Shown one piece after another: positions 29,871 to 35,724 of a stretch of DNA of 35,724 bases. How positions within the stretch are numbered: position 1 is the first letter of the stretch; each line of letters starts with the position of its first letter. A program made the position numbers and the translations under genes. The DNA comes from DASSCW01 sp036556325 (lineage in GTDB: Bacteria; Chloroflexota; Limnocylindria; QHBO01): contig DATBJR010000062.1 in the NCBI GenBank assembly GCA_036556325.1, positions 1 to 35,724 on the forward strand, written 5' to 3'. The notes under the pieces were generated by a model. The model was not told the DNA's origin. It was given only the letters and a program-made list of their open reading frames with translations, and ran no database searches.

Positions 29871-29902
29871 GCGTCCCCCGGAGGCGGGCCCCCGGGGGAC
29901 GC
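29871..29902 (-). terminator. Strong GC hairpin between potD and potB
   Basis: Arms GCGTCCCCCGG (29871-29881) and CCGGGGGACGC (29892-29902) pair perfectly over 11 bp around a 10-nt loop, starting 17 nt after the potD stop. A second small stem (29906-29911 with 29921-29926) covers the stop codon. With no U-tract, it is read as a 3'-stabiliser or partial terminator rather than a full stop. Confidence 0.5.
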
Positions 29903-29919
29903 GTACGGCTGGCGCGTCG

Positions 29920-31152
29920 TCAGCCGCCGGTGATGTCGGTCCAGGCCGCGATCCAATCCTCGACGTCCTTGCAGGTCGTGGCTGGATCGGTGTCGTTGCA
30001 GTCCTCGCGCGGCGTGCTCCAGAAGTGCACCTTGCTGAAGTACGCCTCGTCGGTGGCGTGGTAGCTGTCGCAGTGTCCGGGCGAGATCTTCTCGGCCTCA
30101 TCGCAGGCCGCCTGGCTGACCGGAGCTTCACCGAACCACACCGTCGCCAGCGCGTTGGTGTGCGGGTCGAGCATCCAGTCCATCCAGCGGTACATGCAGC
30201 CAGGATGCTTGGCCGTCGACGAGATCATCCAGGTGTCCGACCAGCCGGTGGAGCCCTCGTCCGGCAGCGTGGCCGCCAGGTGGGCATCGGGCTTGTCGAG
30301 CAGGATGGTGTTCAGCTGGTACTGCCAGCTGGTGCCGGCCAGCATGTCGCCGGAGCCGAACGAGGTGATCTGGTCGTTGGACACGTTCCAGTACTCGCCG
30401 ACGATGTCGTGCTGCTGCTTCAGCAGCTCGACGGCCGCGTTGAACTGCTCTTCGTTGAGCTGGTAGATGTCGGAGATCCCCAGCTCGGGATTCGTCTGCT
30501 GGAGATGCAGCGCCGCATCGGCGATGTAGATCGACGAGTTGTAGATGCTGATCTTGCCGGCAGCCGGTGAATTCGGGTCCCACACGGGATCCCAGCTCGT
30601 CGGCGCCGTCTTGAACGTGTCCGTGTTGTACAGCAGCACGTTTGCACCGCGTCCATGAGGCGTCCCGTATGGGATGCCGTTGACCGTGTTGTGAGGCTGG
30701 TTCTTCAGGCCGTCGAACACATCGGCATAGTTCGGGATGAGGTCGGTATTCACCGGGGCGACCGTTCCGGCAGCGATCATGCGCAGCGTTGCGTCTCCCG
30801 ACGCTGACACGCCGTCGTACTGACCGGTCGCCATCAGCGAAACCATATTCGCCGAGTCGGTGCCATCCTTGGTCTTGACCTTGCAGCCGGTCTCGTCCTC
30901 GAACGGCGTCACCCAGTCGTAGTTCGGATCGTTGGAGCCGTTCTCTGCGTATCCACCCCAAATGACGAGGTCGAGCTCGTCCTCGGCGGGCGGCAGGGTG
31001 GTCGCCATCCCGCTCGGCAGGGCGCTGCCGCTGGCGCTGGCGCCGGCGCTGCCACTTGCGGTGGCGCTCGATGACGCGCTTCCCAGCCCGCAGCCGGCGC
31101 CGATGAGCGCCAGGCCGACGAGCAGCGCAGGAATCCTGAGTGTCCTTCTCAT
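29920..31152 (-). CDS. potD: Polyamine-type ABC transporter substrate-binding lipoprotein, PotD
   Basis: Extracellular binding lipoprotein of 410 residues. ATG at 31152 gives a lipoprotein signal ending LIGAGC (Cys21) and has GGAGC upstream. A long Ser/Ala linker (about 24-50) tethers the domain. DLVIWGGYAENG, FEDETGCKVKTKDG, SASGDATLRMI, VNTDLIPNYADVFDGL and the late GEAPVSQAACDEAEK region match the PotD/PotF family. Several cysteines in the C-terminal half could form disulfides. The start overlaps the potA stop (ATGA). Ligand class is inferred. Confidence 0.9.
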   Translation of the reverse strand: MRRTLRIPALLVGLALIGAGCGLGSASSSATASGSAGASASGSALPSGMATTLPPAEDELDLVIWGGYAENGSNDPNYDWVTPFEDETGCKVKTKDGTDSANMVSLMATGQYDGVSASGDATLRMIAAGTVAPVNTDLIPNYADVFDGLKNQPHNTVNGIPYGTPHGRGANVLLYNTDTFKTAPTSWDPVWDPNSPAAGKISIYNSSIYIADAALHLQQTNPELGISDIYQLNEEQFNAAVELLKQQHDIVGEYWNVSNDQITSFGSGDMLAGTSWQYQLNTILLDKPDAHLAATLPDEGSTGWSDTWMISSTAKHPGCMYRWMDWMLDPHTNALATVWFGEAPVSQAACDEAEKISPGHCDSYHATDEAYFSKVHFWSTPREDCNDTDPATTCKDVEDWIAAWTDITGG

Positions 31153-32249
31153 GAGTTGCTCCGCTCCTCCGTTGCCCCCTGCTCCACTCCCTGTGCCATG
31201 TGCAGTACGTGACGCCGGTCCCACAGCAGCGTGACCGGCTCCCCCTGGGCGCTCAGGACCTCCGTCGAGGAGGTCTCGAGGTTCTGTGAGGTGACCACCA
31301 GCTCGCCCCCGGCATCGAGCGTGACCACGTAGCGCGTGTCCGGGCCCAGGTAGATGATCTCCTTGACGGTGCCGCGCGCCGCCAGTTGGTCCGGCCCCGG
31401 CACCGCTCCCGGTTGGCCGATGCGGATCTTCTCCGGCCGTACCGCGTAGATTCCCTCCGAGCCGATGATTTCGCGCGCGGCGGCTCCGGTGATGAGGTTC
31501 GACGTCCCCACGAAGGCGGCCACGAACCGGGTCAGCGGTCGCTCGTAGACCTCAGCCGGCGCGCCGACCTGCTCGATGCGCCCCGCGCTGAACACCGCCA
31601 GCCGGTTGCTCATGGTCAGCGCCTCTTCCTGGTCATGGGTGACGTAGATGAAGGTGATGCCGACCTCCGCCTGAATCGCCTTCAACTCGATCTGCATCTC
31701 CTCGCGCAGCTTGAGGTCGAGCGCCCCGAGCGGCTCGTCCAGCAGCAGGACGCGCGGTCGGAGGATGAGGGCCCGGGCCAGCGCGACCCGCTGTCGCTGC
31801 CCGCCGGACAGCTGCGCGGGGCGCCGGCGCTCGTACCCCTCCAGCCGCACCTGGCGGAGGGCCTCGGCGACCCGGTCACGGCGCTCGGCGCCGGCGACGC
31901 GGCGCACCTCCAACCCGTAGCCGACGTTGTCGCCGACGCTCATGTGCGGGAACAGGGCGTAGTCCTGGAACACGGTGTTGACGTCGCGATCAAATGGCGG
32001 GACGCCGGTCACGTCGCGGCCGTGGAGCAGCACGCGGCCCTCGGTCGGCTGCTCGAAGCCGGCAATCATGCGGAGGGTGGTCGTCTTGCCCGAGCCGGAC
32101 GGGCCGAGCATGGAAAAGAACTCGCCGTCGGCGATGTCCAGGCTGATGCCCGACACCGCTTCGACATCGCCGTAGCGCTTGACGAGGTTCTCGAGCCGGA
32201 CGGCCGGCGCGGCCGCGCCCGGCGAGGGGGTCGTGGTGGGGTGCGGCAT
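31149..32249 (-). CDS. potA: Polyamine-type ABC transporter ATPase, PotA
   Basis: Cytoplasmic ATPase of 366 residues. Walker A is GPSGSGKTTT (about 49-58), the signature is LSGGQRQRVALARAL, Walker B is VLLLDEPLGALD and the switch is YVTHDQEEA. A C-terminal TOBE-like regulatory domain follows from about 270 (VRPEKIRIGQPGA). ATG at 32249 is chosen; a GTG at 32264 with GAGGAG close upstream would add five residues. First gene of the importer operon, with a TTGACA promoter about 70 bp upstream. Confidence 0.92.
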   Translation of the reverse strand: MPHPTTTPSPGAAAPAVRLENLVKRYGDVEAVSGISLDIADGEFFSMLGPSGSGKTTTLRMIAGFEQPTEGRVLLHGRDVTGVPPFDRDVNTVFQDYALFPHMSVGDNVGYGLEVRRVAGAERRDRVAEALRQVRLEGYERRRPAQLSGGQRQRVALARALILRPRVLLLDEPLGALDLKLREEMQIELKAIQAEVGITFIYVTHDQEEALTMSNRLAVFSAGRIEQVGAPAEVYERPLTRFVAAFVGTSNLITGAAAREIIGSEGIYAVRPEKIRIGQPGAVPGPDQLAARGTVKEIIYLGPDTRYVVTLDAGGELVVTSQNLETSSTEVLSAQGEPVTLLWDRRHVLHMAQGVEQGATEERSNS

Positions 32250-32296
32250 CGTGTCGACGGCCACGGGCTCCTCGTCGTTCCGGTTGGGGTGGCGGC

Positions 32297-32326
32297 ACTG
32301 TGCCGTCCATCGCTGGCCGGTGTCAA
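32297..32326 (-). promoter_or_regulatory. Promoter of the pot operon
   Basis: On the minus strand a consensus TTGACA (32326-32321) is followed after 18 bp by CACAGT (32302-32297). Transcription would start near 32290, about 25-40 nt before the potA start. The 13-bp dyads at 32327-32339 and 32358-32370 abut and precede the -35. Confidence 0.5.
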
Positions 32327-32339
32327 GCGAATTCCGCAA
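32327..32339 (-). promoter_or_regulatory. Operator-like 13-bp dyad, copy 1 (pot promoter)
   Basis: GCGAATTCCGCAA on the plus strand, with an inner near-palindrome GCG-AATTC-CGC. It touches the pot -35. It is identical to copy 2 at 12 of 13 positions. Confidence 0.5.
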
Positions 32340-32357
32340 CCGCTCATGCTGCGAACT

Positions 32358-32370
32358 GCGCATTCCGCAA
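32358..32370 (-). promoter_or_regulatory. Operator-like 13-bp dyad, copy 2 (pot promoter)
   Basis: GCGCATTCCGCAA on the plus strand, starting 31 bp from copy 1, close to three helical turns, so two bound dimers would sit on the same DNA face. The pair lies between potA and the divergent DMT transporter gene. Confidence 0.5.
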
Positions 32371-32424
32371 GCCATTCGGCAGGACCCGACGGAAACCGTA
32401 CGGCCGGCAATGGTCTTAGGTCTG

Positions 32425-32430
32425 TAGAGT
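32425..32430 (+). promoter_or_regulatory. -10 hexamer of the DMT transporter gene, leaderless type
   Basis: TAGAGT lies 8 nt before the GTG at 32439; no Shine-Dalgarno sequence intervenes. Confidence 0.4.
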
Positions 32431-32438
32431 CCGGGCTC

Positions 32439-33272
32439 GTGAACCCCGGCATTCTGTTCGGCATCCTCGCCGCCCTCGCCTTCGGCGGCGGCGACTTCAC
32501 CGGCGGCCTCGCCTCACGGCGGGTGGCCGGGCTGACGGTCGTGGCGGTCGCCCAGGGCGTCGGCTTCGTGCTGCTCCTGCTCCTCGTTGGAGCGACCCGC
32601 ACGCCGCTGCCCGATGTCGGCTCGCTCCTGCTCGCCGCCGCGGCGGGGGCATTCGGCGGCGTCGGCCTCCTGGCGCTGTATCGCGGCCTGGCCATGGGGA
32701 GCATGGGCGTCGTGACGGCGCTGTCCGGGGTCGGCTCGGTGGCGCTGCCGCTGCTGGTTGGCTACGCCCTGGGCCGGTCACCGATTGGGCCACTCCAGTG
32801 GGTGGGCGTCGCGGTCGCCATGGCTGCGGTGGCGGCGGCCAGCGGGGCCACCCGCGAAGGCGTGCGTACCGAGGCCGTCGCGATGGGCGCCGCGGCGGCC
32901 CTGTTCTTCGGCCTCTGGTTCGTGCTGCTGGACCTCGCGGCCGGCCAGGATCGGGCCTGGCCGCTGCTCGTGAGCCGCGGCTCGGCGACCGTCCTCATTG
33001 GCGGCGCCGCCTTGCTGCGGCGTCAGTTCACCGGCGCGCGTCGAACGTGGCCGCTCATGGTCGGCGCGGGGACGCTGGACGTGGCCGGCAACGCCGCCTT
33101 CGTCGAGTCACGCGCCACCATCCCCGTCGGCATCGCGGCCGCGCTCACCGGCCTCTACCCCATCATCACCATGGTCCTCGCGCGCGTGGTGCTGCGCGAG
33201 ACGCTTCCGCCACTGGGCCTGGCGGCGGTGGCGCTCGCCGTCGGCGGGGTGGTCCTCATCTCGCTGGGATAG
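32439..33272 (+). CDS. EamA/DMT-family transporter
   Basis: Membrane transporter of 277 residues with about ten hydrophobic helices, arranged as two EamA halves (about 1-135 and 145-277). LYRGLAMGSMGVVTALSG and FVESRATIPVGIAAALTGLYPIITMVLA are the equivalent ends of the two halves. Members export or import metabolites such as amino acids or purines; the cargo is not evident. GTG is chosen because a -10 hexamer ends 8 nt before it and because the long upstream frame is antisense to potA. Divergent from potA and sharing its regulatory region. Confidence 0.85.
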   Translation: MNPGILFGILAALAFGGGDFTGGLASRRVAGLTVVAVAQGVGFVLLLLLVGATRTPLPDVGSLLLAAAAGAFGGVGLLALYRGLAMGSMGVVTALSGVGSVALPLLVGYALGRSPIGPLQWVGVAVAMAAVAAASGATREGVRTEAVAMGAAAALFFGLWFVLLDLAAGQDRAWPLLVSRGSATVLIGGAALLRRQFTGARRTWPLMVGAGTLDVAGNAAFVESRATIPVGIAAALTGLYPIITMVLARVVLRETLPPLGLAAVALAVGGVVLISLG

Positions 33273-33412
33273 CGGTCAAGTCGCGGCGTGCGCGCGGTCG
33301 GCCACCCGCCGCCGGTCGAGATGCTCGCGGCGTCGCGCTGGGTCGGATCCATGTTGCCCTTCCTCGTGCTGGCGCCAATGCATCGGCGCTGGAGCACAGG
33401 GAAGCGCGGACG
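33273..33412 (+). other. Intergenic stretch without a recognised element
   Basis: Between the DMT transporter stop and the phased repeat array. A 70-codon frame crosses it (33288-33500) but shows no protein-like composition or start signal. No terminator hairpin with a U-tract is visible. Confidence 0.3.
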
Positions 33413-33445
33413 TCCTTATCGGCCGCTTACCGCTCGCTTATTGAC
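33413..33445 (+). promoter_or_regulatory. Second array of three 11-bp phased direct repeats, CGCTTAYC-type
   Basis: Three head-to-tail 11-mers start at 33413, 33424 and 33435: TCCTTATCGGC, CGCTTACCGCT and CGCTTATTGAC. CTTA recurs at 33415, 33426 and 33437, exactly 11 bp apart, as in the array at 1847-1879. The last CTTA is 59 bp before the -10, against 39 bp in the other array; the 20-bp difference is close to two helical turns. Confidence 0.55.
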
Positions 33446-33495
33446 CGTGCAGGCGCTCACTTCGAGGTTCGACGCTCCGCAGGGGGCAGGCCGCG

Positions 33496-33501
33496 TATGA
33501 T
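33496..33501 (+). promoter_or_regulatory. -10 hexamer of the E1 dehydrogenase gene
   Basis: TATGAT matches five of six bases of TATAAT. It overlaps an in-frame ATG at 33497, so translation from this promoter must begin at the ATG at 33536, giving a leader of roughly 28 nt. No good -35 is present, as expected for an activated promoter. Confidence 0.5.
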
Positions 33502-33535
33502 TGGCACCTCCACACGGCCACCGCACCGATCGAGC

Positions 33536-35724
33536 ATGACCTTCGACCGTGTCCCCATCGTCGAGTCCGCACTCGACGCCTATCTCGCCGGCGCCGCAGA
33601 CGGCCGTCCGCGCCTGCCGGGCGACGCCGAGCTGCTGGCCGGCTCGGGGTTGACGGCCCGCCGCGCGATCGCCCTGTTCGAGGACCAGGTCACCTCGCGT
33701 GCGATCGACGTTGCGGCCCGCGAGCTGAAGAAGACGAACCGCTCCTACTACACCATCGGTTCGGCGGGACACGAGAACAACGCGGTGCTCGGCGCACAGC
33801 TGCGCCTGACCGATCCCGCCTTCCTGCACTACCGCTCCGGCGGCCTGTTCATGGCCCGAGCCCGGCAGCTGCCGGGCAGCACGCCGGTGTTCGACACGCT
33901 GCTGGGCATCGTCGCGAGCAGCGAAGAGCCCATCGCCGGCGGGCGGCACAAGGTCTGGGGCAGCCGCGCCCTGTGGATCCCGCCGCAGACCTCGACCATC
34001 GCCAGCCACCTGCCGAAGGCGGTTGGGCTTGCTTTCAGTTTGGCCCGCGCCCGCCGCCTGGGTGTTAATGACGGGCTGCCGCCGGACGCCATCGTCCTGT
34101 GCTCGTTCGGCGACGCGTCGGCCAATCACGCCACGGCACTGGCGGCCTTCAACACGGCGCGCTATGCGGTGCGCATCGGCCTGCCCATGCCGATCCTGTT
34201 CGTCTGCGAGGACAACGGGACCGGCATCAGCGTGCCAACCCCCCAAGGCTGGATCGCGGACACGTTCGGCCACCAGCCGCACCTGCGGTATGTGCCCGCG
34301 GCCGGCGAGCTCGACGAGGTCTGGCAGGCATCGGCCGAGGCGATTCATCACGTCCGCACCGCGCGGCAGCCGGCCTTCCTGCACCTGCAGACCGTCCGCC
34401 TGTGGGGCCATGCCGGCAGCGACGCGGAGCACGCCTACCGCACCGGCGACGAGATCGCGGCCATCGAGGCGCAGGATCCGCTGCTGCGCAACGCGCAGTT
34501 CCTGGTCGAGCGTGGCGCTGTGACGGCCGGCGAGCTGCGCGCGCTGGTGGCCGACACCCGTGAGCGGGTGCTGGCCGCCGCCGAGGAGGCGACGCGTCGA
34601 CCGCGGCTGGAGACGACCGCGGAGGTGATGGCGCCGCTCGCCCCCGACCACCCCGCGCGCGTGGCGCAACGCGCTGCGCACCCCGTCCTCGACCCCGAGC
34701 AGCGGAAGGAGGCACTCGGCGGGCTGCCGGAGGAGGCATCGGCTCCCAATGCCCGTACGCTGGCGGGCATCCTGAACGCCGCACTGGCCGACGAGCTGGC
34801 ACGCCGGCCGGAGCTCATCCTCTTCGGCGAGGACGTCGGCCGCAAGGGCGGTGTCTACAACGTGACCAACGGCCTGCAGCGGCGCTTCGGCGCCGGGCGC
34901 GTGTTCGACACACTGCTGGACGAGACCTCGATTCTCGGGATCGCGCAGGGTGCGGCGCACATCGGCCTGCTGCCGGTCCCCGAGATCCAGTACCTGGCCT
35001 ACGTCCACAACGCGCTCGACCAGATCCGCGGCGAGGCCGCCTCGCTGGGGTTCTTCAGCCAGGGCCAGTTCCGCAACCCCATGGTGGTCCGCGTCCCGGG
35101 CCTTGCCTACCAGAAGGGGTTCGGCGGCCACTTCCACAACGACAACAGCGTCGGGGCACTGCGCGACATCCCGGGACTGGTGCTGGCCGTCCCGGCCCGC
35201 GGCGACGACGCGGCCCGCATGCTCCGCGGCTGCGTGGCGATGGCGGAGGAGGATGGGCGCGTGATCGTCTTCCTGGAGCCGATCGCCCTCTATCACGAGA
35301 AGGATCTGTACGCCGATGGCGATGGCGGCTGGCTGGCGGACTACCCACCCCCACCCTCGCACCTGCTGCCCGGCGAGCCGGGCGTGTACGAGGCCGATGG
35401 CTCCGACGACGCGGACCTCCTCATCGTGAGCTACGCGAACGGGCTGCGGCTCTCGCTCGGCGCCCAGCAGCTGCTCATCGAGCGCCACGGGGTGCGGGCC
35501 CGGGTCCTGGATCTGCGCTGGCTCAATCCCCTGCCGACCGCGGCCCTGCGGCAGCACGCGGGCCGCGTTCCCGCGGTGCTTGTGGTCGATGAATGCCGCC
35601 GCACGGGCGGCGGCATCGCGGACGCGATCATCGCCGACATGGTTGAGTCCGGGTCGGTCGCCCGCCCCTCCTCCGTCCGGGCCGCCGACTCGTTCGTGCC
35701 GCTGGGGCCGGCCACGGGCACCGT
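33536..35724 (+). CDS. Fused 2-oxoacid dehydrogenase E1 alpha/beta, branched-chain type (3' end cut by window)
   Basis: Thiamine-diphosphate-dependent E1 component; 729 residues are visible and the frame is open at the right edge. Residues about 40-330 are the E1 alpha half, with SAGHENNAVLGAQL, HYRSGGLFMARA and the ThDP motif GDASANHATALAAFNTA...CEDNGTGISVPT (about 192-230). A linker of about 65 residues leads to the E1 beta half from about 400: GEDVGRKGGVY, FDTLLDETSILGIAQGAA, PEIQYLAY, FGGHFHNDNS, and the C-terminal transketolase domain entering the edge. Such enzymes decarboxylate branched-chain 2-oxoacids and acylate a lipoyl E2. ATG at 33536 is chosen over the in-frame ATG at 33497, which lies in the -10. 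E2 and E3 would be to the right or elsewhere. Confidence 0.88.
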   Translation, partial: MTFDRVPIVESALDAYLAGAADGRPRLPGDAELLAGSGLTARRAIALFEDQVTSRAIDVAARELKKTNRSYYTIGSAGHENNAVLGAQLRLTDPAFLHYRSGGLFMARARQLPGSTPVFDTLLGIVASSEEPIAGGRHKVWGSRALWIPPQTSTIASHLPKAVGLAFSLARARRLGVNDGLPPDAIVLCSFGDASANHATALAAFNTARYAVRIGLPMPILFVCEDNGTGISVPTPQGWIADTFGHQPHLRYVPAAGELDEVWQASAEAIHHVRTARQPAFLHLQTVRLWGHAGSDAEHAYRTGDEIAAIEAQDPLLRNAQFLVERGAVTAGELRALVADTRERVLAAAEEATRRPRLETTAEVMAPLAPDHPARVAQRAAHPVLDPEQRKEALGGLPEEASAPNARTLAGILNAALADELARRPELILFGEDVGRKGGVYNVTNGLQRRFGAGRVFDTLLDETSILGIAQGAAHIGLLPVPEIQYLAYVHNALDQIRGEAASLGFFSQGQFRNPMVVRVPGLAYQKGFGGHFHNDNSVGALRDIPGLVLAVPARGDDAARMLRGCVAMAEEDGRVIVFLEPIALYHEKDLYADGDGGWLADYPPPPSHLLPGEPGVYEADGSDDADLLIVSYANGLRLSLGAQQLLIERHGVRARVLDLRWLNPLPTAALRQHAGRVPAVLVVDECRRTGGGIADAIIADMVESGSVARPSSVRAADSFVPLGPATGT

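Noticed and set aside
31386..32438. Apparent long N-terminal extension of the DMT transporter
   Set aside because: It runs antisense through potA. The transporter's hydrophobic sequence begins at the GTG at 32439.
33465..33480. GGTTCGAC, resembling a tRNA T-loop
   Set aside because: No matching T-stem, anticodon arm or acceptor stem can be formed around it.
33288..33500. 70-codon frame before the E1 gene
   Set aside because: It crosses the phased repeat array and ends inside the promoter. No ribosome-binding site or family resemblance.

Overview
The window is a dense, very GC-rich bacterial chromosome segment with no rRNA, tRNA, CRISPR array, insertion sequence or phage gene that I can see. 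Gene content (SpoIID-domain secreted protein, fused permease-ATPase peptide transporter, fused E1 alpha/beta dehydrogenase, isobutyryl-CoA-mutase-type enzyme, DUF3352 and DUF5808 proteins) and frequent leaderless starts point to a Chloroflexota-like or Actinomycetota-like aerobic heterotroph. A Chloroflexota lineage such as Limnocylindria is my best guess, but this is inference from gene style only. Both ends of the window cut through a gene.

Layout. 1-1734: large subunit of a B12-dependent acyl-CoA mutase, with isobutyryl-CoA-mutase rather than methylmalonyl-CoA-mutase active-site residues. 1924-4147: a stand-alone 5'-3' exonuclease and a secreted SpoIID-domain protein. 4144-8350: an MFS exporter, a DUF5808 protein, small membrane proteins (one of only 35 residues) and a short cysteinyl-tRNA-synthetase-family enzyme. 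8365-14258 (minus): a complete oligopeptide ABC importer (binding lipoprotein, DppB, a DppC-DppD fusion, DppF), divergent from an S9 peptidase (14460-16493). 17099-19405: a penicillin-acylase-family amidase. 19625-20821: an acyl-CoA dehydrogenase. 20991-21884: an FTR1 iron permease behind a DtxR/IdeR-like box. 21895-23821 (minus): a dienelactone hydrolase and a TPR-rhomboid protease. 23949-25951: a divergent unit with a small HTH regulator on one side and, on the other, a [2Fe-2S] protein, a glycosyltransferase carrying a CysRS-type tail, and a small HExxH membrane protein. 25959-27719: a DUF3352 protein. 27815-32249 (minus): a polyamine-type ABC importer operon (potA-potD-potB-potC) ending in a cupin. 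32439-33272: a DMT transporter. 33536 to the end: a fused E1 alpha/beta 2-oxoacid dehydrogenase, open at the right edge.

How it fits together. The segment reads as nutrient scavenging: peptide uptake beside cytoplasmic peptidase and amidase genes, polyamine-type uptake, iron uptake under probable iron control, and branched-chain acyl-CoA metabolism (E1 dehydrogenase, acyl-CoA dehydrogenase, acyl-CoA mutase), although the last three are not in one operon.

The most noteworthy signals outside ordinary genes are: (i) two arrays of three direct repeats in exact 11-bp phase (consensus CGCTTAYC), one upstream of the exonuclease and one upstream of the E1 gene; (ii) a near-identical 13-bp dyad occurring twice, 31 bp apart, in the potA/DMT-transporter intergenic region; (iii) a DtxR/IdeR-like box overlapping the FTR1 -10; (iv) a CysRS C-terminal tail on a glycosyltransferase while the CysRS-like protein here lacks it; (v) a recurrent -10 hexamer 6-9 nt before start codons, indicating leaderless mRNAs.
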